Notes under the pieces: model-generated
What the model saw: only the letters and a program-made list of their open reading frames with translations
The model's database searches: none
What the model was told of the DNA's origin: nothing
Program-made: the position numbers and the translations under genes
Shown: positions 15,427 through 23,366 of the stretch, piece after piece
Numbering within the stretch: the stretch's first letter is position 1
How the letters are laid out: each line of letters opens with the position of its first letter
Source: an uncultured Clostridia bacterium
GTDB lineage: Bacteria; Bacillota; Clostridia; Christensenellales; UBA1242
Reading direction: 5' to 3'
Length of the DNA stretch: 38,965 nt
Assembly (NCBI GenBank): GCA_944349765.1
Contig: CALVNN010000008.1
Span: 1-38,965 of the forward strand

Positions 15427-17787
15427 ATGAATAAATTATTAGACAAAGATACTCCGTCAAAATCAGAGCTTCAGCTAATTGACGCGTATTTTAGGGCGAC
15501 AAACTTTTTATGTGCTACCCAATTATACCTAAGAGACAACCCACTACTTAGAAGGCCATTAACAAAACAAGACGTAAAAAATCGTATTGTAGGTCCTTGG
15601 GGTACTGCTCCTGGACAAAACTTTATATATATACATATGAATAGGGCAATAAAAAAATATAACCTTAATATGATATTGTTGTCTGGTCCTGGTCATGGTG
15701 GACATTTTTGGACAACAAATACCTATTTAGAGGGTACTTGGAGCGAATTTTATCCAGATATTACGCAAGATGAGCAAGGGTTAAAAAAGTTTGACAAGCA
15801 ATTTTGCTTCCCTTATGGCGTCTCTAGCCACGTCGCACCTGAGATGCCAGGGTCTATCCACGAGGGGGGCGAACTTGGCTATGTACTAGGTCACGCATAT
15901 GGTGCTGTATTAGACAATCCAGATTTAATCGCTACAGCAATAGTTGGTGACGGCGAAGCGGAGACTGGGCCTTTGGCGACTTCGTGGCACGCTAACAAAT
16001 TTATAAATCCTATTACCGACGGTGCGGTACTACCAATACTACATTTGAACGGATTCAAAGTATTCAATCCGACGGTTCTTGCTAGAATTAGTCACGAGGA
16101 GCTAAAAAGCTTATTTGAAGGTTATGGATATGAGCCTTACTTTGTAGAAGGTAGCGACCCTATGAAGATGCATATGCTTATGGCACGCACGGTTTGCACA
16201 GTAATAAAGAAGATAAAGCAAATTCAACACAAAGCCCGAACCACCAACGATCCTACAAGACCTAAATGGCCTATGATAATATTAAGGACGCCAAAAGGAT
16301 GGACTTGTCCTAAGATGGTAGACGGCAAGCTTTGTGAAGGCACGCACAATGCTTATCACGCACCTTTTGATATGACCAAAGAAAGTCATTTGCAAGAATT
16401 AGAGGCTTGGCTAAGAAGTTACCGTCCAGAGGAACTATTCGACGAAAAAGGTCAACTAATCAAACCACTTAGGGACCTTGCCCCTAAAGGAAATGCTCGT
16501 ATGGGAAGTAATCCTCACGCTAACGGCGGACTACTACTAAAAGAGCTAAAACTACCTAAAATAGATTTATTTGCTGTAAAAGTACCTAAGCGTGGCGAAA
16601 CTCTAAGTGCTGACACTACGGTGCTTGGCAATTATATGAAAGATGTGATTAGACTTAATCCAACAAATTTTAGGATATTTAGCCCAGACGAAATGGTGTC
16701 AAATAGAATGAAACCTGTGTACAACGTGACTAACAATGTGTTTAATGCAGAAATTTTGGATATTGACGAATGTATAGCACAAAGTGGCAGAGTGATGGAT
16801 TCTTATCTCAGTGAGCATATGTGTGAGGGGTGGCTAGAAGGGTATCTACTAACTGGCAGGCACGGAACTTTTAGTTGCTATGCGGCGTTTATACGTGTAG
16901 TAGACTCTATGATCTCTCAACATTCTAAATGGATTAAGATGAGTAAAGAGGTCGCTTGGCGAAAGCCTATAGCTTCGCTCAACCTAGTACTCACCTCACA
17001 CGCTTGGCAACAAGAGCATAATGGGTATTCACATCAAGACCCAGGACTTCTTGACCATTTAGCTAATAAAAAAGAAGATATAATCCGCCTTTATCTACCA
17101 CCTGACAGCAACTGTTTACTATCTTGCTATGAGCATTGTATGAAGACAAAAAATTATATCAATGCTATTATTACGTCTAAACACCCATCACCTCAATGGT
17201 TAAACATTGATGAAGCAAAAGCACATTGCGAACAAGGTATTGGCGTTTGGGATTGGGCTAGCAATTCCCCTACTAGACCTGATGTGGTAATAGCTTGCGC
17301 TGGAGATGTCATCACAATGGAGACGGTAGCCGCTGCAACTATCTTAAAAGAAAATCTACCTAAATTAAAGTTTAGATTTATCAATGTGGTCGATTTGATG
17401 AAATTAACGTCTAATACCGCACATCCACACGGATTAACCGATAAAGAATTTGATAAATTGTTTACCAAAGACAAACCTATCATATTTAATTTTCACGGTT
17501 ATAGGAGCTTAATACATGAATTGACTTGGAGTAGAACAAATAGAGACATCACCGTTTGCGGGTATCAAGAAGAAGGACGTATATCTACACCATTTGATAT
17601 GAGGGTGCAAAACAAAGTCGACAGATATAACCTTGTCAAAGAAATACTAAAACACATCCCTAAGACCGAAGAAACAAAAGCCCTTGACAAGAAAATGGAT
17701 GAGATGCTAAAACGTCATGTAGAATATATCAAAGAAAACGGAATTGATATGCCTGAAGTACTAAACTTCAAATTTAACATTAAATAA
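15427..17787 (+). CDS. xfp: Phosphoketolase (xylulose-5-P / fructose-6-P)
   Basis: Phosphoketolase splits xylulose 5-phosphate, and often fructose 6-phosphate, with phosphate into acetyl phosphate plus a triose- or tetrose-phosphate, using thiamine diphosphate. The 786-residue length is typical. Clear signatures are GPGHGG (residues 87-92), the stretch SIHEGGELG (143-151), and the thiamine-diphosphate motif GDGEAETG (174-181) followed by 'SWHANK'. Two further thiamine-enzyme domains follow, with 'LTGRHG' and 'SHQDPG' in the second. GAGGTG lies 5 bases before the ATG. It is a single-gene unit ended by a terminator. It gives this presumed anaerobe a route from pentose phosphates to acetyl phosphate and ATP; deoC about 3 kb away also feeds pentose or deoxypentose carbon into the same pool. 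Whether it uses both substrates cannot be told. Confidence 0.96.
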   Translation: MNKLLDKDTPSKSELQLIDAYFRATNFLCATQLYLRDNPLLRRPLTKQDVKNRIVGPWGTAPGQNFIYIHMNRAIKKYNLNMILLSGPGHGGHFWTTNTYLEGTWSEFYPDITQDEQGLKKFDKQFCFPYGVSSHVAPEMPGSIHEGGELGYVLGHAYGAVLDNPDLIATAIVGDGEAETGPLATSWHANKFINPITDGAVLPILHLNGFKVFNPTVLARISHEELKSLFEGYGYEPYFVEGSDPMKMHMLMARTVCTVIKKIKQIQHKARTTNDPTRPKWPMIILRTPKGWTCPKMVDGKLCEGTHNAYHAPFDMTKESHLQELEAWLRSYRPEELFDEKGQLIKPLRDLAPKGNARMGSNPHANGGLLLKELKLPKIDLFAVKVPKRGETLSADTTVLGNYMKDVIRLNPTNFRIFSPDEMVSNRMKPVYNVTNNVFNAEILDIDECIAQSGRVMDSYLSEHMCEGWLEGYLLTGRHGTFSCYAAFIRVVDSMISQHSKWIKMSKEVAWRKPIASLNLVLTSHAWQQEHNGYSHQDPGLLDHLANKKEDIIRLYLPPDSNCLLSCYEHCMKTKNYINAIITSKHPSPQWLNIDEAKAHCEQGIGVWDWASNSPTRPDVVIACAGDVITMETVAAATILKENLPKLKFRFINVVDLMKLTSNTAHPHGLTDKEFDKLFTKDKPIIFNFHGYRSLIHELTWSRTNRDITVCGYQEEGRISTPFDMRVQNKVDRYNLVKEILKHIPKTEETKALDKKMDEMLKRHVEYIKENGIDMPEVLNFKFNIK

Positions 17788-17792
17788 CAAAA

Positions 17793-17822
17793 AAAATGTC
17801 ACTCGCAATGAGAGACATTTTT
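17793..17822. terminator. Bidirectional terminator between xfp and the convergent membrane gene
   Basis: AAAATGTC-A-CTC (17793-17804) pairs with GAG-A-GACATTTT (17810-17821) around a 5-base loop with one A-A mismatch. A or T runs flank both sides, and the stop codons of both convergent genes are adjacent. Confidence 0.8.
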
Positions 17823-17824
17823 TA

Positions 17825-18577
17825 TTAGTAATCACTAGCAGATATTTCATCCACCTTATTTGAATATTTGTCTATGACGCTTTGCAATACTCCTTCTATT
17901 TCGTAACGATAGACCACCCTTATTGTTTCTACATCCTGTTCGTCTTTGGATATATTTACACAGTATACACTATCCGGCGTTTGGCTAAGTTTTATAACAA
18001 AGCCGTTACTATAGGTAATAGTCATTAAATCTTCGTCTTTTCGTAAAAAAGGATTTACTCGTCCTTTGCCTACATCTAGATTAGGAAACATCAAATCTTT
18101 TACATTGGTTTTTAGTAGTACTTTAAACCTTAAATACGCAAAGCCCGCAAGTACAAAAAATACGCCACTTAAAATATAGCTAAACACACCCCCAACCAGT
18201 ACCGCAGTCGCAAAGGCAATAGCAAAGCCTACTACACAAATACCTAACATAAGTGCTGTGATATTTTCTCTACTTTTTTTGTTGTCTACTATTACAGAAT
18301 CTTTATCTAAAGATTTGATAGATTCTTGCACTTTAGCGACACTTTCTACAAGGTCGGTATATCTAGCATAGTCATCTCTTAACATCACATAAGAACTAAG
18401 ATGCTTTGTGATAAGCTTAAGTTTGGCATCCCTATTAGTTCCCAGCAAAATGTCATTAAGCTCGACAAGCAATATTTCATTGATAAAGTCTTTTATATCT
18501 TCGTCATCCTGATACTTAAGTGCCGTATTGATTGCGTTTAAAACATTTTCATTCAATTCTTTATACTTTTCGTTCAT
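17825..18577 (-). CDS. Uncharacterised membrane protein, 250 aa
   Basis: I do not recognise a family. The N-terminal 105 residues are polar and helical, with many Asp/Glu/Lys. Two membrane segments follow (about residues 110-152: 'ALMLGICVVGFAIAFATAVLV' as one helix region, then 'GVFSYILSGVFFVLAGFAYL'), and the last 95 residues are a soluble tail with beta character. The longer open frame starts at a TTG at 18616; the ATG at 18577 is preceded by AAAGGATGG and is preferred. It lies 28 bp downstream of the metallo-beta-lactamase-fold gene and is likely co-transcribed. A membrane-associated role is all that can be supported. Confidence 0.8.
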   Translation of the reverse strand: MNEKYKELNENVLNAINTALKYQDDEDIKDFINEILLVELNDILLGTNRDAKLKLITKHLSSYVMLRDDYARYTDLVESVAKVQESIKSLDKDSVIVDNKKSRENITALMLGICVVGFAIAFATAVLVGGVFSYILSGVFFVLAGFAYLRFKVLLKTNVKDLMFPNLDVGKGRVNPFLRKDEDLMTITYSNGFVIKLSQTPDSVYCVNISKDEQDVETIRVVYRYEIEGVLQSVIDKYSNKVDEISASDY

Positions 18578-18605
18578 TAAAATCCATCCTTTATTGAGAC
18601 TGCTT

Positions 18606-19370
18606 TTACACTTCAACGTCTTCTTTGTAGTTAGGCGTAATTATATCAATATTACCCTCGTATTCTTTTTTTACCTTAGTTGTATCCACTTCAATAGTAA
18701 TTGGCGGGAATGTATCATCCCAGTGATCAAGCATAATTTTCTTTGGCTTCAGCCTTTGTATAATTGGCTTAGCATGTGCTAAGTTGTCCCTATACCCCAC
18801 ATAAGGCAAAACTAACAAGTCGCAGCCGGTCGGGTATACTACGTCTTTTGCTAAATTCATACTACCCATTATAGCGACTTTCTTTCCATCTGCCTCGACC
18901 CAAAAAAGCACGGTCTCATTAGCTTCTGGACATTTATTATTTTCACTCAATATGTAAGGTACATTCTTAATATATCTATAAGTTCTGCCCTTTAATAAAT
19001 AAGACGTCAAAGACCCTTGCAATACTGCGTGTTTACTTTTGTATACCGTAATCTTAATATCGCCTATGTTTAGCACATCGTTTGGAGATATCTTTATTAA
19101 ATGTTCCTCACTAATACCCCTACGCCTTAATGTGTTGTATGGCGTTTTTGTGCAATAGATTTTTACGCCTACATTACGTGAGACTATATCAGGGATGCTT
19201 GATATATGATCAAAGTGTCCGTGCGTAACGACTATACTATCAAACCCATCGTAATCTTCCAGTCTAGTATCTACTTTACTATACCTTAACGGCACAAACG
19301 GGTCAAAAATAATTTTTGTTAAGTTAGTCTCAATAACTATAGAAGCAGTGCCATACCATCTAACCCTCAT
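18606..19370 (-). CDS. Metallo-beta-lactamase-fold hydrolase (UlaG/YtkL-like)
   Basis: The 254-residue protein opens 'MRVRWYGTASIVIET' and 'IIFDPF' and carries the metal-binding motif HGHFDH at residues 50-55, so it belongs to the metallo-beta-lactamase superfamily, in the group of small L-ascorbate-lactonase-like (UlaG) proteins. A later 'DHWDD' can supply the C-terminal histidine. The place where the family normally has a bridging aspartate ('GDT') reads 'IMGSMN', so the second metal site may be altered. There is no signal peptide, so it is cytoplasmic. AGGAGG precedes the ATG. It has its own promoter (19406-19434) and is followed by the unknown membrane protein. The substrate is unknown. 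Confidence 0.85.
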   Translation of the reverse strand: MRVRWYGTASIVIETNLTKIIFDPFVPLRYSKVDTRLEDYDGFDSIVVTHGHFDHISSIPDIVSRNVGVKIYCTKTPYNTLRRRGISEEHLIKISPNDVLNIGDIKITVYKSKHAVLQGSLTSYLLKGRTYRYIKNVPYILSENNKCPEANETVLFWVEADGKKVAIMGSMNLAKDVVYPTGCDLLVLPYVGYRDNLAHAKPIIQRLKPKKIMLDHWDDTFPPITIEVDTTKVKKEYEGNIDIITPNYKEDVEV

Positions 19371-19405
19371 ACCGTATCCTCCTACCCTTTTTTAAGCTAC
19401 TAAAT

Positions 19406-19434
19406 ATTATAGCACCATTTTTTTAGTAAATCAA
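19406..19434 (-). promoter_or_regulatory. Promoter of the metallo-beta-lactamase-fold gene
   Basis: On the minus strand TTGATT (19429-19434), 17 bp, TATAAT (19406-19411). It is followed after about 35 bases by AGGAGG and ATG 19370. Confidence 0.75.
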
Positions 19435-19493
19435 ATGTTAAAATTAAACTAGACAAATATTTAATATTTTTTCTTAAAAAAAATAAAAAACTG

Positions 19494-19522
19494 TTGACAA
19501 GAGCAAATAGTATTGTTATAAT
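19494..19522 (+). promoter_or_regulatory. Consensus promoter of tRNA-Asn
   Basis: TTGACA (19494-19499), a 17-bp spacer and TATAAT (19517-19522) match the consensus perfectly. The start would fall about 5 bases before the mature tRNA. Confidence 0.92.
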
Positions 19523-19533
19523 GTACTTGTTAT

Positions 19534-19609
19534 TCCCCAATAGCTCAGCCGGTAGAGCGCTCGACTGTTAATCGATAGGTCGTAGGTTCAAGTCCTACTT
19601 GGGGAGCCA
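19534..19609 (+). tRNA. tRNA-Asn (anticodon GTT)
   Basis: The 76-base sequence folds as a cloverleaf: acceptor stem TCCCCAA/TTGGGGA with discriminator G and encoded CCA, D-arm GCTC...GAGC, anticodon arm with loop CTGTTAA (anticodon GTT, reading AAC/AAU), and T-arm GTAGG/CCTAC with the GTTCAAG-type loop. It is a single gene with its own promoter and terminator. Confidence 0.97.
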
Positions 19610-19672
19610 AATATTACAAAATAAGAACCGCGTTATATTAATAACCATTAGCTCTTATTTTGGATTGCTTAT

Positions 19673-19700
19673 AAATAGGTGTTAACGCACCTATTTTTTT
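19673..19700 (+). terminator. Terminator of the tRNA-Asn transcript
   Basis: A perfect 9-bp stem AAATAGGTG (19673-19681) / CACCTATTT (19688-19696) has a 6-base loop and a run of seven T. Confidence 0.88.
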
Positions 19701-19744
19701 GTATTATAAGCTAACCACAAATTAACACATAAATAGAGTGCAAC

Positions 19745-19772
19745 AAAAGGTGCCGTGATGGCACCTTTTTTG
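19745..19772 (+). terminator. Second, tandem terminator
   Basis: A perfect 10-bp stem AAAAGGTGCC (19745-19754) / GGCACCTTTT (19760-19769) with a 5-base loop and further T. No gene lies between it and the previous terminator, so it is a backup or belongs to a lost gene. Confidence 0.85.
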
Positions 19773-19860
19773 GTTTGCCAAAATGGCTAAATAAAGTGAA
19801 ATTTTCTAAAAAAAATGTCATCAAATCAAATTTAAGAATTTTTTACTAATTTTATAAAAA

Positions 19861-19996
19861 TTCATTCAAAAAATAGTCTCAAGCATCAAATTATCAAAAA
19901 AAACGTTCAAAAAATCAAAAATAGGTAATTTACCCGCTTAAAACTCATTCAAAAAAATAAAAATCTGAAGTTTTACCATAAAAAAACGTTCAAATT
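19861..19996. repeat. Four A-tract repeats spaced about 41-42 bp
   Basis: The motif C(A/G)TTCAAA, usually continuing as a run of A, begins its TTCAAA at 19865, 19906, 19948 and 19989. The spacings of 41, 42 and 41 bp are about four helical turns each. The region 19773-20110 is otherwise non-coding and very AT-rich. The copies agree only over about 8-12 bases. Confidence 0.4.
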
Positions 19997-20113
19997 TGTG
20001 TCGGTTTATATATGATTTTAGCTAATTTTGGGTAATTTTGTCTAAATAATAAACCTTTTGATTAATTTAATTCAATATAGTCAATCATTTTATAAGTTTT
20101 TAAGTCAAAAGTC

Positions 20114-20141
20114 TTAAAAATACCAGTATAAATGGTATAAT
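20114..20141 (+). promoter_or_regulatory. Promoter with overlapping palindrome, XRE regulator gene
   Basis: TTAAAA (20114-20119), 16 bp, TATAAT (20136-20141). The inverted repeat ATACCA (20120-20125) / TGGTAT (20133-20138) fills the spacer and overlaps the -10 box, as an autoregulatory operator would. Binding by the downstream protein is inferred. Confidence 0.6.
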
Positions 20142-20169
20142 ATATTGAATTTTAATAAAGGTGTGAGAA

Positions 20170-20484
20170 ATGAAAGACAGATTAAAAAAACTTAGGAAAG
20201 AAGCACATAAGACACAATTTCAAATAGCACAATTACTTAACATAACCCAACCTGCATACGCTAAATATGAAAAGGGTCTAACTGAGCCTGACTGCTCATC
20301 TTTAAGAAAACTTTCCGAGTATTATGGGGTCGACATCGACTATATTGTAAAAGACGAAAGCTCAAAAATGACCGAATTAGAAGCTGAAATAATGCAATTA
20401 GTTAAGAAAATGTCTCCAGAAAATCAACAAATAATATTATCTATTGTAAAGCAGATACTTAATCTTAAAACAGATAAGGAGTAA
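20170..20484 (+). CDS. XRE-family DNA-binding regulator, 104 aa
   Basis: The N-terminal 60 residues are a Cro/C1-type helix-turn-helix: 'LKKLRKEAHKTQFQIAQLLN', then 'QPAYAKYEKGLTEPD' and 'LRKLSEYYGVDIDYI'. The C-terminal 40 residues are helical and charged and probably dimerise. There is no metabolite or protease domain. AAGGTGTGAG lies before the ATG. The promoter has an inverted repeat that the protein may bind. It is monocistronic and convergent with deoC, with which it shares a terminator. The target genes are unknown; deoC and the A-tract repeats upstream are only positional candidates. Confidence 0.88.
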   Translation: MKDRLKKLRKEAHKTQFQIAQLLNITQPAYAKYEKGLTEPDCSSLRKLSEYYGVDIDYIVKDESSKMTELEAEIMQLVKKMSPENQQIILSIVKQILNLKTDKE

Positions 20485-20521
20485 TTAATTATACCCTTAT
20501 TGTTTTATTTCTGACATTAAT

Positions 20522-20556
20522 AAAAAAACGCTAGGCAAAATACCTAGCGTTTTTCT
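20522..20556. terminator. Bidirectional terminator shared by the XRE gene and deoC
   Basis: A stem AAAAACGCTAGG / CCTAGCGTTTTT (20524-20535 with 20543-20554) surrounds a 7-base loop, with T runs on both strands. The TAG stop of deoC (20544-20546) is part of the stem. Confidence 0.9.
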
Positions 20557-21191
20557 AATTCTTTCATAATTTTCTCACCACTACTAGTACCTAGTCTCTT
20601 TGCTCCTGCATTTATAAAGCTCTCAGCATCAGCAAGGGTGCGTATGCCACCACTCGCCTTTACATATTTACCGCTCTGCATCAAAGATACCATTAATTTG
20701 ACATCTTCAAGCTTAGCACCATCACCAACAAATCCCGTGCTAGTTTTAATAAAGTCTGCTTTACTAAAATTAACCAATTCGCACATCTTGGCTATTTGCT
20801 CTTGCGTTAGGATAGACGTCTCTATGATTACTTTAACTACGGCATTTGTTGCTTCTTTTATAGCGTTTATCTCATTTATAATTTGAGCGTAATTTCCATT
20901 AAGAAAATCTTCGTGGTTTACCACCATATCCAGTTCATCAGCACCATCACTGACAGCTAGCTTCGCCTCAAAAATCTTTGTCTCGGTTTTGTTGGCCCCT
21001 AAAGGAAATCCTATTACTGTAGCGACCTTGACATCGGTATCCTTTAAGATACTTTTGCAAAGACTTACGTAGTCTGGCTGTACACACACCGCACAAAAAT
21101 CATAATAAATAGCGTCATTACACAATTTACGAATATCTTCTTCTGTAGCTGGTTTAAGCAATGTACTATCAATATACTTATTAATCATCAT
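20544..21191 (-). CDS. deoC: Deoxyribose-phosphate aldolase
   Basis: DeoC converts 2-deoxyribose 5-phosphate to acetaldehyde and glyceraldehyde 3-phosphate through a Schiff base, the last step of deoxynucleoside use. The 215-residue protein has the class I aldolase layout: 'IDSTLLKP' at the start, 'VIGFPLGA', 'DELDMVVN', 'VVKVIIETSILT', and the active-site lysine in 'VKASGGIRT' near residue 178. The length is typical (about 215-220). AGAGG precedes two adjacent ATG codons; the first (21191) is used. It has its own promoter, and its stop codon lies inside a terminator stem. No other deoxynucleoside gene is adjacent. Confidence 0.95.
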   Translation of the reverse strand: MMINKYIDSTLLKPATEEDIRKLCNDAIYYDFCAVCVQPDYVSLCKSILKDTDVKVATVIGFPLGANKTETKIFEAKLAVSDGADELDMVVNHEDFLNGNYAQIINEINAIKEATNAVVKVIIETSILTQEQIAKMCELVNFSKADFIKTSTGFVGDGAKLEDVKLMVSLMQSGKYVKASGGIRTLADAESFINAGAKRLGTSSGEKIMKELEKR

Positions 21192-21206
21192 ATTTACCTC
21201 TTAAGT

Positions 21207-21234
21207 ATTATAGCAAATTGTATGTAAAAAGCAA
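21207..21234 (-). promoter_or_regulatory. Promoter of deoC
   Basis: On the minus strand TTGCTT (21229-21234), 16 bp, TATAAT (21207-21212), about 15 bases before the ATG, which leaves a very short leader. Confidence 0.7.
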
Positions 21235-21258
21235 CTTTTTTGGTATATTTAATTTGCA

Positions 21259-21398
21259 TTACCGGAAGATGTCGTACATAGAGGCGGAGCCACATTTGAC
21301 AGCAGCTGATGGTTATTCAAGTTGTGATGCCGTGCGTCAGCACGCTAATTCGCCAGAATTTCTAAAATTTAATGTCAATTAAATTTTAGCATTACATA
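21259..21398 (+). repeat. Second structured repeat family, copy B
   Basis: The order of parts is the same as in copy A at 14231-14370: TTACCGGAAG, CTGATGGTTATTCAA, TGTGATGCCGTGCG, a GTGCGTCAGCAC hairpin, AATTCGCCAGAATTT, and a perfect 12-bp AT-rich palindrome (21362-21373 with 21378-21389). Many substitutions in the stems keep pairing. It lies between the deoC promoter and the 3' end of the next gene. Confidence 0.75.
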
Positions 21399-22027
21399 AT
21401 ATTCACATCATACGTAATATGAACAAAATACTCGCTAATTACATTGTTATTTTCATCGCAAAAGCCATAATACAAGTAGTTATCCTCACCGTCTTCTATG
21501 TCACTAGTCACCTTAAAATTATTTTGCTTACTATCGCCTATTATATATTCAACTTTTTCGTAATAGTAGCCATCTTCTATACTTTGAGCCTTATCAATAG
21601 GTGTTGGACCTCTTCCATCCATTTTATCTATTTTGACAGCGTCATCATTAGGTAGTTTAATTTTAAGTTTTATCCAATCTGTATAATAAGATGGTGTTTC
21701 TCCACTACTTGTAACGTGACTCGCCCCTACCTCACCTGTCATAGCCGTTGTGTTTTCTTTAAGTGCTTCATCAGTCACATCGCCCTCAACTAGCACTGTA
21801 ATCTGTGCTATCTCACCAAGCTCACCAAACTTAGCTATACGCTCCTCACTATCTGTACCCAGTATAAAAGCCTTTTTGCTATCACCATCGACAACTTTGG
21901 CTGAGATACCTCCCATTTTTGTATATGTAGCATCTGCCCAAGCTAGCTTCCCGCCAAAACAGCCTCCGCATAAGATCACACAAACAGCAATTGAACACGT
22001 AAAAAAGGAATAGATAAGTTTCTTCAT
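21392..22027 (-). CDS. Secreted or membrane-anchored protein of unknown function, 211 aa
   Basis: I do not recognise a family. The start has a signal peptide ('MKKLIYSFFTCSIAVCVIL') followed by CGGCFGG; the second cysteine could be a lipoprotein attachment site, but the residue at -3 is Cys rather than the usual Leu, so lipidation is uncertain. The mature part is beta-rich and acidic, without cysteine pairs or catalytic motifs; 'WIKLKIKLP' and 'YYYEKVEYIIG' look like sandwich strands. AGGAG lies before the ATG. No clear promoter could be fixed in 22028-22173. The last codon overlaps the palindrome end of repeat copy B. Confidence 0.75.
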   Translation of the reverse strand: MKKLIYSFFTCSIAVCVILCGGCFGGKLAWADATYTKMGGISAKVVDGDSKKAFILGTDSEERIAKFGELGEIAQITVLVEGDVTDEALKENTTAMTGEVGASHVTSSGETPSYYTDWIKLKIKLPNDDAVKIDKMDGRGPTPIDKAQSIEDGYYYEKVEYIIGDSKQNNFKVTSDIEDGEDNYLYYGFCDENNNVISEYFVHITYDVNIM

Positions 22028-22173
22028 AAAATCTCCTAAAATATATCTTTAAAACAACAATATATTCTATGATAATAAAACTTACGCTATTCTCATATTA
22101 CAATCTTCGACGCAAGTTGTCGACATAAAAATTCTTTAAATATCTTTATCCATAAAATAATTTAATCAAAGCA

Positions 22174-23310
22174 CTAAGTATTAATGATATGAGAATCAAA
22201 TACTCTTGTTAGATTGTTTAGTTTGTTGTGTTTTCTTATAGCCTGCAGAATGATCTCGTCTAAAAGTTTAGAAAAATCAAATTTTTCTTTCCACAAATAA
22301 TACGCCAAAGAACCCGGAATGGTATTTACTTCATTAACATAAAGCTTGTTATCTTCATCTAACAAATAATCCACCCTGATAACACCGTCACACTCCAAGC
22401 ATTTATATATGCCTGAAGTTAAAAATTTTATTTCTTCGGTAAGCTCATCTTCTAAAGGTGCTGGGATGACCCTAGATTGATTAACTAACCCCTTTTCATT
22501 ATCGCCTTTTAGTTTACCCTTGTCACCACCTCTATATTTGTCGTCAAAGGACAAAAAATCCTCATTTTTCATCACCATTTCAACGTCGCTAGATAGTATA
22601 TCCCCATTAACCATAGTTGCTGAACAATTAACCTCAACAGATTTTACAAATTTTTCTGCAAGCAATTTATTATCTAATTCAAAGCATAACTCACAGGCTT
22701 CATTTAGCTGACTTGCATCGTGCACCACACTTACGCCTATACTACTACCTAAGGATGCTGGTTTAATGACCATAGGAAAGTCTAACTTAGCAATCTTATT
22801 TTTTGCCGACTTTATATCTTTAAACCATTCATCACTAGATACAGCTATACCCTCCACTACGCAAAAGCCTTTACTTTTTAAAATTGTCTTGGTTATCGCT
22901 TTATCCATAGTGATAGCTGAGGACTTCACATCTGGGCTAGTAAAGGGAATATTACTTGCCGTCAATACACCTTGCAATACACCATCTTCACCATTTGTTC
23001 CATGGGTGCAAAGCAACGCACAATGCACTTCGGTGACATTAAAGGTAAGAACGCTTAAAGACTCGCTAAATAAATGGTTGTCACCCGCCTTTAAGAAAAC
23101 TTTTTTACTTCGCCTCTCTATTAAATCTTTTGGTTCTCGCACATCATCATACAGATGCCACTGACCATTTTTAGTTATGTACACTGGGAATACTTTGTAT
23201 TTGCTTTTGTCCAACGCCTTTAACACTTGCAAGCCAGTCAATACACTTATATCGTGTTCTACACTCACGCCACCAAATAATACTACTATGTTAGTTTTCA
23301 AAAAAAACAC
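22174..23310 (-). CDS. ddl: D-alanine--D-alanine ligase
   Basis: Ddl joins two D-alanines with ATP to make the dipeptide that MurF adds to the peptidoglycan precursor. ATP-grasp features are visible: 'NIVVLFGGVSVEHDIS' at the start, 'THGTNGEDGVLQG' with the conserved Gly-Glu-Asp, 'FPMVIKPASLGSSIGV' (ATP-binding lysine), and the metal and substrate end 'VNEVNTIPGSLAYYLW'. The 378-residue length is normal. The start is ambiguous: the frame opens with GTG at 23310 only 3 bases after AAGGAGG, and a TTG at 23301 (giving MKTNIVVLFGG) matches the family better but is about 12 bases away. Both lie in or next to a hairpin. It is the last gene of the tsaE operon. Confidence 0.93.
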   Translation of the reverse strand: MFFLKTNIVVLFGGVSVEHDISVLTGLQVLKALDKSKYKVFPVYITKNGQWHLYDDVREPKDLIERRSKKVFLKAGDNHLFSESLSVLTFNVTEVHCALLCTHGTNGEDGVLQGVLTASNIPFTSPDVKSSAITMDKAITKTILKSKGFCVVEGIAVSSDEWFKDIKSAKNKIAKLDFPMVIKPASLGSSIGVSVVHDASQLNEACELCFELDNKLLAEKFVKSVEVNCSATMVNGDILSSDVEMVMKNEDFLSFDDKYRGGDKGKLKGDNEKGLVNQSRVIPAPLEDELTEEIKFLTSGIYKCLECDGVIRVDYLLDEDNKLYVNEVNTIPGSLAYYLWKEKFDFSKLLDEIILQAIRKHNKLNNLTRVFDSHIINT

Positions 23311-23339
23311 TAGCCTCCTTAAAAAATAACTAGTGTTTT
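23300..23339 (-). terminator. Terminator-like hairpin overlapping the ddl ribosome-binding site and start
   Basis: On the minus strand AAAACACTAG (23330-23339) pairs perfectly with CTAGTGTTTT (23304-23313), followed by more T. The 16-base loop carries AAGGAGG, and the right arm contains the GTG start of ddl. It could stop transcripts from the MurF-like gene or gate ddl translation. Confidence 0.6.
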
Positions 23340-23366
23340 ATATGATTTTAAATGTAAATTTGTTAA

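Noticed and set aside
19609-19772. Small RNA gene between the two terminators after tRNA-Asn
   Set aside because: Only about 45 bases separate the two terminators and no promoter lies between them; a backup terminator explains it.
22110-22128. Spo0A box-like TTGTCGACA / TTCGACG upstream of the secreted-protein gene
   Set aside because: It differs from TGTCGAA at one base and is part of a short palindrome; a single imperfect 7-mer in 146 bp is weak, and no promoter of good quality is close to it.
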